DNA of 64,000 nt from Paludibacteraceae bacterium (GCA_024692565.1 JAILMN010000009.1:23653-87652), one strand, 5' to 3'. Positions 42,303 through 50,436 are shown, numbered from the stretch's first letter. The notes: generated by a model not told the origin, from the letters alone. Program-made: numbers and translations.

Positions 42303-42440
42303 TTACTAACTCTTTTTTTTATGGATCCTACGTTCTCACGCTAAGCATTTACTACTATTCGGACGTACCTAATGCAATCGCCAGAGGCTTAGTGTGCACT
42401 TTTTATTCATCGGGGTCAAGTCACTCCCGACGAAGAAAAA
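42303..42440 (-). promoter_or_regulatory. Structured 5' leader of rplS, possible autoregulatory RNA
   Basis: Between the promoter and rplS lie two pairings. CACGCTAAGC (42337-42346) pairs with GCTTAGTGTG (42387-42396). TCATCGGG (42407-42414) pairs with CCCGACGA (42426-42433). L19 leader motifs have been described in Flavobacteria; whether this is one is not shown. Confidence 0.5.
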
Positions 42441-42445
42441 GCTTG

Positions 42446-42477
42446 CAAAAGTACTGCTTTTTTTTGAATTGTGCAAA
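42446..42477 (-). promoter_or_regulatory. rplS promoter
   Basis: Minus-strand TTTG (42477-42474), 20 nt, TACTTTTG (42453-42446). Confidence 0.85.
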
Positions 42478-42555
42478 TTATTCTGCATTTTTTTTCAAAA
42501 TCAAGCATTTTTTCTGTGGAAGGTCATACTTGTATAGCAAAATTCTCTGATTTTA

Positions 42556-42587
42556 TTTGCATATGTCAGAAATTATGTGTAATTTTG
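42556..42587 (+). promoter_or_regulatory. Promoter of the LRR-protein gene
   Basis: TTTGCATATGTCA from 42556, 20 nt, TAATTTTG (42580-42587). Confidence 0.85.
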
Positions 42588-42646
42588 CCGCGGAATTTGA
42601 AAAACAAACAATTAACTTTTATATTAACCATAAAAATTAAACAATT

Positions 42647-43693
42647 ATGAGAAAGATTTTCTTATTATGCGCGATGTGCGCAAGTGTAGCCCTGATGGCT
42701 CAAACGCCGGCTATCGGTGACCAGTTTGCCATTGACGAGAGTGGTACAGGCGGTCACATTATCAATTATGAAGTAACGAGTGTCGGTCCGAACGAAGTGA
42801 AAGTAGCTGCCAGTGGTCATACCATTGCAACGGGTGTGAAACTGGAGATTCCTGCTGAGGTTACATATGCCGAACAGACTTGGGCTGTAACAGCGTTGGA
42901 AGATGAAGTGTTTTATGAAAATAATGCCTTAAGCGAAGTGGTTCTCCCGAGTTCCATTACAGAAATTCCTCTACGTGCTTTCTCTGGGTCTTCCATTACC
43001 AAGATAACAATACCGTCTTCTGTGACGGATATTAGTGATAACGCTTTATCTAACTGCTTAAACTTGACAGAAATTGACTTTGAGGACGTTTCAACACTTA
43101 AAAGTACGTCATGGAACTCCTTCTCCAATAGTAAAATCATTACAGACCAGACGGCTGACGGTTGGGTTACTATCGGCCAATTAGCAGTTAATTATAGAGG
43201 TGCATTTTCGGAGACCTTGGTTGTTCCGGAAGGTATTGTAAATATGACAACTTCCGTCTATTATCCTAACGCATCCGGCTTTGATAATGTAAAGAAAATT
43301 GTATTGCCTTTCACGCTGAAACAAATTGATCCTTATGCTTTTGCCCAGGACACAGAGCAAAAAATGGCCAACTTGGAAACGGTAGAAGTTAAAGCAACTA
43401 CCGTACCACAAATAGGCGGTGGTAGTGCTCAAGGTTATGATTTGAGATTATTCAGTGACCATCAGTTAAAGTTGGTTGTTCCATGTGGTTGTAAGGCAGC
43501 GTATCAGGCTGAGAGTATGTGGCAAACTTATCAAGAAAAAAATCAAACTTATGCTTCAATCGAGGAGAACTGTACTACCGCTCTTGATGAAACGGCAACC
43601 GATGCCAGCGCGGTTAAGCGCCTCGTGAACGGACAACTCTTCATCGAGCGTGACGGCAAGACCTTCAATGCACAAGGTATAGAGGTTAAGTAA
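42647..43693 (+). CDS. Secreted BspA-like leucine-rich-repeat protein with C-terminal tail
   Basis: A 348-residue exported protein, signal peptide MRKIFLLCAMCASVALMAQ. The central region (about 85-260) has BspA-type LRR_5 repeats, such as LSEVVLPSSITEIPLRAFSG and SITKITIPSSVTDISDNAL. These usually mediate adhesion. The last 26 residues (VKRLVNGQLFIERDGK, then FNAQGIEVK) are the tail shared with the next two genes and two orphan copies; a sorting role is inferred. A TTCG-loop terminator follows. Confidence 0.82.
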   Translation: MRKIFLLCAMCASVALMAQTPAIGDQFAIDESGTGGHIINYEVTSVGPNEVKVAASGHTIATGVKLEIPAEVTYAEQTWAVTALEDEVFYENNALSEVVLPSSITEIPLRAFSGSSITKITIPSSVTDISDNALSNCLNLTEIDFEDVSTLKSTSWNSFSNSKIITDQTADGWVTIGQLAVNYRGAFSETLVVPEGIVNMTTSVYYPNASGFDNVKKIVLPFTLKQIDPYAFAQDTEQKMANLETVEVKATTVPQIGGGSAQGYDLRLFSDHQLKLVVPCGCKAAYQAESMWQTYQEKNQTYASIEENCTTALDETATDASAVKRLVNGQLFIERDGKTFNAQGIEVK

Positions 43694-43712
43694 TAGTTAA
43701 CAGGTAATAACG

Positions 43713-43741
43713 AAAAACGCGGCTTCGGTCGCGTTTTTTTT
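43713..43741 (+). terminator. TTCG-loop terminator
   Basis: AAAAACGCGGC, TTCG, GTCGCGTTTTT. A short degenerate heptamer stretch (TAATAGT, TAACAGG) lies just before it. Confidence 0.85.
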
Positions 43742-43824
43742 GTGCCCAAAACGCCTATTGTCCGAAATCCGGACACTTTTTCAGGTGCAGAGGATACTAA
43801 TGTGCCGTCTTAAGGCTTCTAAAT

Positions 43825-43908
43825 GAACGGATATCGGACACGCATGAACGGAAATCGTGCGTGTTTGTACGGATTTCGTGCAATAGTGTGCGAAAACCGG
43901 ACACATAT
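43825..43908. repeat. 21-bp tandem array
   Basis: Four degenerate units of exactly 21 bp, opening GAACGGATATC, GAACGGAAATC, GTACGGATTTC and GTGCGAAAACC. A related palindrome (TGTCCG...CGGACA) lies at about 43759-43775. No gene in this 596-bp gap is convincing. Confidence 0.8.
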
Positions 43909-44049
43909 ATAATATAATAATAAAAAAATAATTTTCTTTTTCATAGTATAAAGATGAATTTTGAAAAACAGAAAAGAAGAAAAGAAGGAAGAACTTATTT
44001 TTTGCTTAGAATAACAATACCATCACGGGATCATCTTCTAACGACAACC

Positions 44050-44126
44050 CGACAAAACCCCGACAAAACCTCGATAAAACCTCGATTTACCTCCGATGTA
44101 ATACCGATTAAACTCCGATTACTTAC
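44050..44126. repeat. 11-bp tandem array
   Basis: Seven degenerate units of exactly 11 bp, each starting CGA (CGACAAAACCC, CGACAAAACCT, CGATAAAACCT and diverging onward). Confidence 0.85.
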
Positions 44127-44198
44127 GGGTCTGATACTGTTCTAAAATGCTTTTTTTGTGTAATGTATAATATGTAATATGTAAAAATGCAAAAAATA

Positions 44199-44230
44199 TT
44201 TGCATATTCCAAAAAATTGTTGTATCTTTG
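44199..44230 (+). promoter_or_regulatory. Promoter of the 262-residue tail protein gene
   Basis: TTTG (44199-44202), 20 nt, TATCTTTG (44223-44230). The leader after it is almost identical to that of the LRR gene. Confidence 0.8.
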
Positions 44231-44289
44231 CCGCGGAATTTGAAAAACAAACAATCAACTTTTATATTAACCGTAAAAATTAAACAATT

Positions 44290-45078
44290 ATGAGAAAAAT
44301 TTTCTTATTTGTAGCGGCGCTCTGTAGTAGCGCAGTTATGTTTGCAGATGCCGTGAGTATCGGTGGAAAGTATCTAGACTATAGTGACGACGTCGCTAAT
44401 TTGACCGCCCAAATCAATGAAGTAGATGGGTACTCCGCAAGCGGAACGATTTCGTTTAATGCCAGCACAAAGACCTTGACGCTTGACAATGCAACGATTG
44501 AATGCACCGGTACAGAAAATGTTATCACTATGTATGACAATAGTACGTTGAATATTGTGCTGATTGGTGCGAATGTATTGAGACAAGCCAACAGTGGGTA
44601 TTGTACTTGCATCCGTTCCGCTCAGAGTAGTGTAATGCACATCTCAGGAAGCGGTAGCTTGACAGTGACTTCGGTACAGTGGTATCCGATTTCTACCGAT
44701 GCGTCTTGCCAGATCATAATTGATAATACAACCGTGGATCTGCACGCTACTGACGTCGGCTACACTAATTATGGCATTAACAACAATTCTCAGGATTTCG
44801 GTGATGTAGAGATTATTAAATCGCATGTAATGGCTGGCTCTATCAACAGAGTTAATTCGATTACCTTAACGGGTTGCGAAATTGTTTCTCCCGACGGTGC
44901 CGTAATAGAAGAGCACGGTATCAACAAGACAAATGTAGAAATCGCTCCCACAGAAGCTACCGGCATCGAAGACATCGTCAATGGTCAATCGTCCAATCGT
45001 AAATTCATCGTGAACGGTCAACTCTTCATCGAGCGCGACGGCAAGACCTTCAACGCACAAGGTGCACAAGTAAAATAA
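44290..45078 (+). CDS. Secreted beta-rich protein with C-terminal tail
   Basis: A 262-residue exported protein, signal peptide MRKIFLFVAALCSSAVMFA. The body (about 25-215) is a run of short strands rich in T, N and I. An example is GTISFNASTKTLTLDNATIEC followed by LNIVLIGANVLR, as in right-handed beta-helix or DUF4353-like surface proteins. I do not recognise a defined family. After a heptamer-encoded linker (DIVNGQSSNRKF) comes the shared tail NGQLFIERDGKTFNAQGAQVK-like end. Own promoter and TTCG terminator. Confidence 0.72.
   Translation: MRKIFLFVAALCSSAVMFADAVSIGGKYLDYSDDVANLTAQINEVDGYSASGTISFNASTKTLTLDNATIECTGTENVITMYDNSTLNIVLIGANVLRQANSGYCTCIRSAQSSVMHISGSGSLTVTSVQWYPISTDASCQIIIDNTTVDLHATDVGYTNYGINNNSQDFGDVEIIKSHVMAGSINRVNSITLTGCEIVSPDGAVIEEHGINKTNVEIAPTEATGIEDIVNGQSSNRKFIVNGQLFIERDGKTFNAQGAQVK
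44976..45004. repeat. Heptamer array inside the tail linker
   Basis: Units CGTCAAT, GGTCAAT, CGTCCAAT and CGTAAAT, encoding the linker before the tail; repeated almost exactly at 48195-48223. Confidence 0.85.
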
Positions 45079-45090
45079 ACTCATAGCGGG

Positions 45091-45116
45091 AAGAGTGCTC
45101 TTCGGGGCGCTCTTTT
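45091..45116 (+). terminator. TTCG-loop terminator
   Basis: AAGAGTGCTC, TTCG, GGGCGCTCTT, then TT; pairs include three G-T wobbles. Confidence 0.8.
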
Positions 45117-45168
45117 CGCAAACTATTTAATGACGAATCAACATTATTAACAATAAAATTTAAAGCTT

Positions 45169-48100
45169 ATGAGAAAAATTTTCTTATTTGTAGTAGGCTT
45201 GTTGGCGATGAGCCTAACTGCGCAAGCTGATGTACATGAGGTATCGACCGTCCAAGGACTAAAGGATGCTTTACTATTGGATGGCGACCAAACGGTTAAG
45301 TTAACGGCCGACATTGGTACTGTGTACTTCAAATCTTCCGGTGATGGTAAAAACTGGACGGGCAATAAGGTTCTTGACCTGAACGGACACACTATCACAG
45401 CAGGTGAGAGTATTCTGTATAACAGCGAATCTACTGACGTACTGACAATTACCGGTAATGGTGTTTGGCATAGTATAAGCAGTTGGTATGCGTTCTATTT
45501 CGGTGCAGACCAGAATAGCGCAACTCCTCGCGATAACGGTCACATAATTATAGAAAATGGAGATTTCTCCGGCTCTTTTTCCAATGCTTTTTTATGTGGT
45601 TGGGAGTCAAATGCTGTGTTTACTATTAATGGAGGTACATTTGTAAACACATCAGGAGGCTTTGCGATGATTCAACCCAATAATTATGGAAGCACCATCA
45701 ATATCAACGGTGGTTATTTCAAATTCAAAGGTAGCAATGCGCTCGCATGGTCACGTGCTAAAGTTACATTTAATCTTAATGGTGGTACATTCTTCCAAAG
45801 CAGTGATAATTACACTATTGCCAGCAGTTACAGTCCCACTTATGCGCTGGGTACGGGCAAGGTGATTTATCTTGGTGGTCAGAAATTAGCCATTGAAGAC
45901 TTGACAGCATCTTCTCGCCACTACCGCCTGATGCAAATTGCTGATAGCGATGATGATTTTGTAACCGTTGAGGTTTCCAATACAGAAGGAGGTAAAGGTA
46001 TTCTGGATATTATGCGTTACGACACTAACAAACCCAACACTGCCAAGATTCTCAAGAACACACCGATGGATATTGGCGTAAAAGCAAATCCGAATACGGG
46101 CTATCGCTTTGTTAACTATAGTAACGTAAGTGGAACAACGCTTGCTTCAACAACAGATGCAGAAACAACCTTCCCTATAGGAACGAGTGACATTACTTTC
46201 AAGGCAAATTTCGAGACCAAACCATTACACACTATTTCCTATAATGTAGGGGCAGGAGGTTCTTTCACCAGCGCTCCGACAGAGGCCTACGAAGGAGTTT
46301 GGATGTCAGGAACATTACATGTTGAGGAAGGTTATTTACCGGTTTCTTTGAGCACAGAACCTGTGACGACTGGATTTGTTTTGGATAAGACTTCCGGTTG
46401 GGAATCTGATCGCAATTGGTATTTTAATTATAACATGCCGGATGCTAATGTAACCGTAAATGCGGTCGTACTCCCGGAGCGCACTGTGACAATAGCGGAT
46501 GCCGCTCATGGTACAGTAACGGCAGATGCGACAAAAACATGGGAAGGCGCAGAAGTAACGCTGACCGTTAACGCGGATGATAACTATCGTCTGCAATCCC
46601 TCACGGCAGTAGATGGTAGTAGTAACCCGGTAGCGATCAGCAATAATAAATTCACAATGCCGGCTTCCGACGTAACCGTTACGGCTGTCTTTGAGGCTAT
46701 TCCGTCCTACACCATTACCATCAATGATGCCGTAGGCGGCTCGGTTGCATCAACTCCTGCCGGCAGTTCCCGTCCGGATAGTTTGATCACATTGACTATT
46801 ACCGAGAATGCTGGTTATGTGCTTACTTCAATATCCGTCAAAAAAGGAGAAGATGATGTATTGCTCAACGAAGTAGATGCGCTTCATCGCACCTTTACAA
46901 TGCCGGAAGGCAATGTAACTGTATCGGCAACATTTGAGGCAAGCGTGATGTTTGCTATTACGAAAGACGTCAAAGGAACTGGAACCGGTAATGTAACAAT
47001 CAGCCAATCGAGTGCTAACGTAGGGCGTGAGATTATCATTACGGCAACACCGGATGATGAGTGCTATATTGTTTCGATTTCTGTTACCAGAGATGACAAT
47101 AGCGAGGTCGTTGCAGTGGTTGACAATAAATTCACGATGCCGGCAGCAGAAGTGACGGTAACGGTTGTAATAGATGAATATCCGGATGTAAACGTTAGCA
47201 ATGCAACGGAATTGAAAGCAGCCCTCTTGCTGGAAACCCCGGCACGTATTCACTTAACGACAGACATTTCCGGTGTTTCATTCAAATCCTCCGGAGAAGA
47301 CAAAAACTGGAAGGGAATCAAGATTCTTGACTTAGCTGGTCATACTCTTATCGCAAATCCGTATCTGCTTTATAATAGCGAAGCTACCGACGTACTGACA
47401 ATTACCGGTAATGGTGTATGGCAAAGTTCACAAGAATGGTTCGCGTTTGAGTTTGGCGCAAGCCAGGGCAGCGCAACTCCTCGCGATAACGGTCATATAA
47501 TTATAGAAAATGGAGATTTCTCCGGTTCTTATACCGATGCTTTCTTAGATGGATGGGAGTCAGAAGCTGTGATTACCATCAATGGAGGTACATTTGTAAA
47601 CACATCAGGTGGCTTTGCGATAATTCAACCCAATAATTATGGAAGCACCATCAATATCAACGGTGGTTATTTCAAATTCAAAGGTAGCTATGCGCTCGCA
47701 AGGTCACGTGCTAAAGTTACATTTAATCTTAATGGTGGTACGTTCTTCCAAAGCAGTGATTATTACACTATTGCCAGCGGTTACAATCCCACATATGCGC
47801 TGGGTACGGGCAAGGTGATTTATCTTGGAGGGCAGAAATTAGCCATTGAAGACTTGACAGCATCTTCTCGCTACTACCGCCTGATGCAAATTGCTGATAG
47901 CGATGATGATTTTGTAACCGTTGAGGTTTCCAATACAGAAGGAGGTAAAGGTATTCTGGATATTATGCGTTACGACACTAACAAACCCAGCACTGCCAAG
48001 ATTCTCAAGAACACACCGATGGATATTGGCGTAAAAGCAATCGCAAACAATGAGAGTTATGAGTTCGCGAATTGGTCTAATGTAAGCGGAACAACACTTG

Positions 48101-48297
48101 CTGACGAATCTGCGGAAATAACATCCTTCTTCGTGGGCGACTCGGATATTGCGATTAAGGCGAACTTCTCTACCGCTACCGGTGTTGATGAAATCGTCAA
48201 TGGTCAATCGTCCAATCGTAAATTCATTAAGGATGGCCAACTCTTCATCGAGCGTGAGGGTAAGACTTTCAACGCTCAGGGCGTAGAGGTTAGATAA
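45169..48297 (+). CDS. Large secreted repeat protein: duplicated beta-helix domain, InlB-type repeats, C-terminal tail
   Basis: A 1042-residue exported protein with signal peptide to LTAQA. Two near-identical domains (about 24-306 and 679-957) share IIIENGDFSG, INGGTFVNTSGGFA and YGSTININGGYFKFKGS, typical of beta-helix turns. Between them lie divergent InlB B-repeat-like modules (about 345-675) with EVTLTVNADDNYRL and FTMPASDVTVTAVFEA-type ends. It ends in the heptamer-encoded linker and the shared tail (ending EVR). Likely a surface adhesin or carbohydrate-binding protein. No clear promoter is seen in the 90 bp upstream. Confidence 0.8.
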   Translation: MRKIFLFVVGLLAMSLTAQADVHEVSTVQGLKDALLLDGDQTVKLTADIGTVYFKSSGDGKNWTGNKVLDLNGHTITAGESILYNSESTDVLTITGNGVWHSISSWYAFYFGADQNSATPRDNGHIIIENGDFSGSFSNAFLCGWESNAVFTINGGTFVNTSGGFAMIQPNNYGSTININGGYFKFKGSNALAWSRAKVTFNLNGGTFFQSSDNYTIASSYSPTYALGTGKVIYLGGQKLAIEDLTASSRHYRLMQIADSDDDFVTVEVSNTEGGKGILDIMRYDTNKPNTAKILKNTPMDIGVKANPNTGYRFVNYSNVSGTTLASTTDAETTFPIGTSDITFKANFETKPLHTISYNVGAGGSFTSAPTEAYEGVWMSGTLHVEEGYLPVSLSTEPVTTGFVLDKTSGWESDRNWYFNYNMPDANVTVNAVVLPERTVTIADAAHGTVTADATKTWEGAEVTLTVNADDNYRLQSLTAVDGSSNPVAISNNKFTMPASDVTVTAVFEAIPSYTITINDAVGGSVASTPAGSSRPDSLITLTITENAGYVLTSISVKKGEDDVLLNEVDALHRTFTMPEGNVTVSATFEASVMFAITKDVKGTGTGNVTISQSSANVGREIIITATPDDECYIVSISVTRDDNSEVVAVVDNKFTMPAAEVTVTVVIDEYPDVNVSNATELKAALLLETPARIHLTTDISGVSFKSSGEDKNWKGIKILDLAGHTLIANPYLLYNSEATDVLTITGNGVWQSSQEWFAFEFGASQGSATPRDNGHIIIENGDFSGSYTDAFLDGWESEAVITINGGTFVNTSGGFAIIQPNNYGSTININGGYFKFKGSYALARSRAKVTFNLNGGTFFQSSDYYTIASGYNPTYALGTGKVIYLGGQKLAIEDLTASSRYYRLMQIADSDDDFVTVEVSNTEGGKGILDIMRYDTNKPSTAKILKNTPMDIGVKAIANNESYEFANWSNVSGTTLADESAEITSFFVGDSDIAIKANFSTATGVDEIVNGQSSNRKFIKDGQLFIEREGKTFNAQGVEVR
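45430..46086 (+). repeat. Intragenic duplication, copy 1
   Basis: About 657 bp repeated at 47383-48039 with a constant offset of 1953 bp (651 codons) and only scattered differences. Confidence 0.9.
47383..48039 (+). repeat. Intragenic duplication, copy 2
   Basis: Second copy of 45430-46086. Divergence is concentrated at its first 150 bases and the final turns; the middle is nearly identical. Confidence 0.9.
48195..48223. repeat. Heptamer array inside the tail linker
   Basis: Units CGTCAAT, GGTCAAT, CGTCCAAT, CGTAAAT as at 44976. Confidence 0.85.
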
Positions 48298-48307
48298 GAG
48301 GTTGAAA

Positions 48308-48328
48308 GTTTAGAGTTTAGAGATTAGA
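48308..48328. repeat. Heptamer array after the large secreted protein gene
   Basis: Three units (GTTTAGA twice, GATTAGA) between the stop and the terminator. Confidence 0.8.
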
Positions 48329-48330
48329 GG

Positions 48331-48358
48331 AAAAACGCATCTTCGGGTGCGTTTTTTT
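48331..48358 (+). terminator. TTCG-loop terminator
   Basis: AAAAACGCATC, TTCG, GGTGCGTTTTT. Confidence 0.85.
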
Positions 48359-48366
48359 TCTTTTTT

Positions 48367-48398
48367 CTTGCATATATCAAAAAAAAGCTGTACCTTTG
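48367..48398 (+). promoter_or_regulatory. Promoter of the DUF3791/DUF3990 cassette
   Basis: CTTGCATATATCA from 48367, 20 nt, TACCTTTG (48391-48398). Confidence 0.8.
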
Positions 48399-48473
48399 CA
48401 GCCGCAAAGGTTTTTAATCGAGTGCAATAGTGCACGAGAAAAAATCTTTGGCTTAGCCGAAAGTTGCAAAGGC

Positions 48474-48698
48474 ATGAGTAAATCGTTAAAAGATCGCTTG
48501 GATTATCTGATCGCATTGGTATCAGAATTTGCTGCCGCACATCATATGTCGCTGCAGCAAGCATATTTGTATCTTCAGCGATACAAAGGGCTTGACTTTG
48601 CCGACGAGTTCTACGACGTAGAGCATACTTTATCCTTCGACCAAGCCGTTGAGGACGTAACTATGTACTGCCAAAGAATGGGAGGAGCAATCGCATGA
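48474..48698 (+). CDS. DUF3791 small protein
   Basis: A 74-residue protein from ATG 48474 (MSKSLKDRLDYLIALVSEFA). It is helical, with SLQQAYLYLQRYKGLDFADEFYDVEHTLSFDQAVEDVTMYC, the DUF3791 pattern. It overlaps the DUF3990 start by ATGA. DUF3791 genes commonly flank DUF3990 genes, which suggests a partner or antitoxin role; that is inference. A leader of about 70 nt precedes it. Confidence 0.75.
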   Translation: MSKSLKDRLDYLIALVSEFAAAHHMSLQQAYLYLQRYKGLDFADEFYDVEHTLSFDQAVEDVTMYCQRMGGAIA

Positions 48699-49165
48699 TA
48701 CTCTATCACGGAACAAACACAGACTTTCCGCAGATACGTCTTAATATGAGTCGTGTCGGCAAGGACTTTGGCTTCGGATTCTATCTGACTACGGACAAGC
48801 AAGTTGCCACGCGCCAAGCCGAGCGCAAATTGCTCCAATACGGTACTGGGGCTAAAATCGTGCAGAGCTATTATCTGGACGAGCAGAAATTGGATGAACT
48901 TAAAGTACTCCGTTTTGATTCTTATACCGAAGAATGGGCAGATTTTATACTCTTAAATCGGCAGAATAAGGAACATCGTTCGTTGCATGATTATGACGTA
49001 GTTGTTGGTCCGATTGCTAACGACACCGTCGGTTTCCAAATTCGCCGATACACAGAAGGAATTATAACGAAAACGCAGTTCTTGCAAGAGATTATGTATC
49101 ACCAAGTGACGATGCAATATTTCTTCGGAACAGAACGCGCACTAACTCTATTAGAGAGACAATGA
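48695..49165 (+). CDS. DUF3990 protein, predicted ADP-ribosyltransferase-like toxin
   Basis: A 156-residue protein beginning MILYHGTNTDF. YHGT (4-7) and GKDFGFGFYLTTDKQVATRQAE (about 22-43) are the NAD-binding features of the DUF3990 family, which is grouped with ADP-ribosyltransferase folds. DYDVVVGPIANDTV near 100 is a further family motif. The target is unknown. It is sandwiched between two DUF3791 genes with ATGA overlaps on both sides, an arrangement like a toxin with paired partners. Confidence 0.78.
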   Translation: MILYHGTNTDFPQIRLNMSRVGKDFGFGFYLTTDKQVATRQAERKLLQYGTGAKIVQSYYLDEQKLDELKVLRFDSYTEEWADFILLNRQNKEHRSLHDYDVVVGPIANDTVGFQIRRYTEGIITKTQFLQEIMYHQVTMQYFFGTERALTLLERQ

Positions 49166-49365
49166 GTAAGGAATCGTTTATGATAGAGTCGCTGACTCGC
49201 GACGTGGTAGCCCTTTTGATGGAGGAAAAGGGATTGTCTATGCGTGAAGCCATGGATGCATTCTGCAGTTCCCGTACATTCGATGCGCTATCTAATCCGG
49301 ATACAGGTTTGTATTTTCAAAGTCCCGCATATATTCTTGACGAGTTCAAGAATGAAGGGCTATAA
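49162..49365 (+). CDS. DUF3791 small protein, second copy
   Basis: A 67-residue helical protein (MSKESFMIESLTRDVVALLMEEKGLSMREAMDAF...). The order TRDVVALLMEEKG, REAMDAFCSSRTFDAL and LYFQSPAYILDEF fits DUF3791. It differs strongly from the first copy, so the pair is not a recent duplication. Translationally coupled to the DUF3990 gene. Confidence 0.7.
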   Translation: MSKESFMIESLTRDVVALLMEEKGLSMREAMDAFCSSRTFDALSNPDTGLYFQSPAYILDEFKNEGL

Positions 49366-49387
49366 ATAACAAAAAATGGCATACAAA

Positions 49388-49419
49388 TTTGTGTATGTCA
49401 TTTTTTTGTTGTACCTTTG
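49388..49419 (+). promoter_or_regulatory. Promoter of the RhuM-Fic gene
   Basis: TTTG (49388-49391), 20 nt, TACCTTTG (49412-49419). ATG 49429 follows after 9 bases, so the mRNA should be nearly leaderless. Confidence 0.8.
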
Positions 49420-49428
49420 CAGCCGCAA

Positions 49429-50436
49429 ATGGTTGAAAACACAAATCATATTCCTCAATCCGGCATCGAAATCTACGTAGCCCCGGACAATAGTATCCAA
49501 CTTCAAGTCAAGCTGGAGCAAGACACCGTGTGGCTGACACAGAAGCAGCTGGCAGAGTTATTTGACGTTAAGAAGGCTGCTATTTCCAAGCATATATCGA
49601 ATATATTTGCTGTTGGAGAATTAGATCCTTTGCTGACAGTTTCCAAAATGGAAACAGTCGTAAATCGCGGATTTAGAGGAATCGTTAAAGATAAGGTTGA
49701 TTACTATAATCTCGATGTGATTCTGTCTATCGGATACCGTGTCAATTCACGTCGTGCTATCTCTTTCCGTCAATGGGCAAATAAAGTCCTAAAAGATTAT
49801 CTCGTTAAAGGCTACGCGATCCGCTCTAATATGCAACTTCAGCAATATCAGGAGCTCAAGCAACTGGTGGGAGTATTGCAGCAGACCATGCAAACGGAAG
49901 CGCTGACGACGAACGAAGCGCGCGATTTGGTCAATGTGGTCACCGACTACACGTACGCGCTGGATACATTAGATAACTATGATTACCAGCGCCTTGCGAT
50001 AAGTGACACCGAAGGAACGGAGCGTTTCCATGCTACTTATGAGAACGCCATGGAAGCCATTCATTCGCTGAAAGAGAAATTCGGTGAGAGTTGGTTGTTT
50101 GGCAACGAGAAAGATGATTCATTCAAGAGCAGCATCGGACAGATTTACCAGACGTTCGGCGGTCAAGACCTCTATCCGAGTGTAGAAGAGAAGGCGGCGA
50201 TGCTGCTGTATTTAGTGACGAAAAATCACTCTTTCTCGGATGGCAACAAACGCATCGCAGCTACGCTGTTCCTATGGTTCATGGACAGAAACGGCATTCT
50301 TTATACACCGGAAGGCAATAAGCGTATAGCGGATAACACCCTTGTCGCCCTTACGCTTATGATAGCCGAAAGTCGCACGGAAGAAAAGGACGTAATGGTC
50401 AAAGTTGTTGTCAACTTGATCAATAAGAAAAACTAA
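49429..50436 (+). CDS. RhuM-like plus Fic/Doc fusion protein
   Basis: A 335-residue protein. The N-terminal half is RhuM-like: VWLTQKQLAELFDVKKAAISKHI (a helix-turn-helix near 35-57), YYNLDVILSIGYRVNSRRAISFRQWANKVLKDYLVKGYA. The C-terminal half carries HSFSDGNKRIAATLF (267-281), a Fic/Doc motif of the Doc-like GNKR kind. Such domains AMP-ylate or phosphorylate targets. ATG 49429 is used; an upstream TTG would lie in the promoter. The stop abuts an orphan tail fragment. Confidence 0.85.
   Translation: MVENTNHIPQSGIEIYVAPDNSIQLQVKLEQDTVWLTQKQLAELFDVKKAAISKHISNIFAVGELDPLLTVSKMETVVNRGFRGIVKDKVDYYNLDVILSIGYRVNSRRAISFRQWANKVLKDYLVKGYAIRSNMQLQQYQELKQLVGVLQQTMQTEALTTNEARDLVNVVTDYTYALDTLDNYDYQRLAISDTEGTERFHATYENAMEAIHSLKEKFGESWLFGNEKDDSFKSSIGQIYQTFGGQDLYPSVEEKAAMLLYLVTKNHSFSDGNKRIAATLFLWFMDRNGILYTPEGNKRIADNTLVALTLMIAESRTEEKDVMVKVVVNLINKKN

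Noticed and set aside
44050..44126. CRISPR array
   Set aside because: Units are only 11 bp, contiguous and without spacers; no cas gene is nearby.
43954..44145. A 63-codon plus-strand frame
   Set aside because: It lies over the 11-bp array, and its basic composition comes from the repeat; no promoter or homology.
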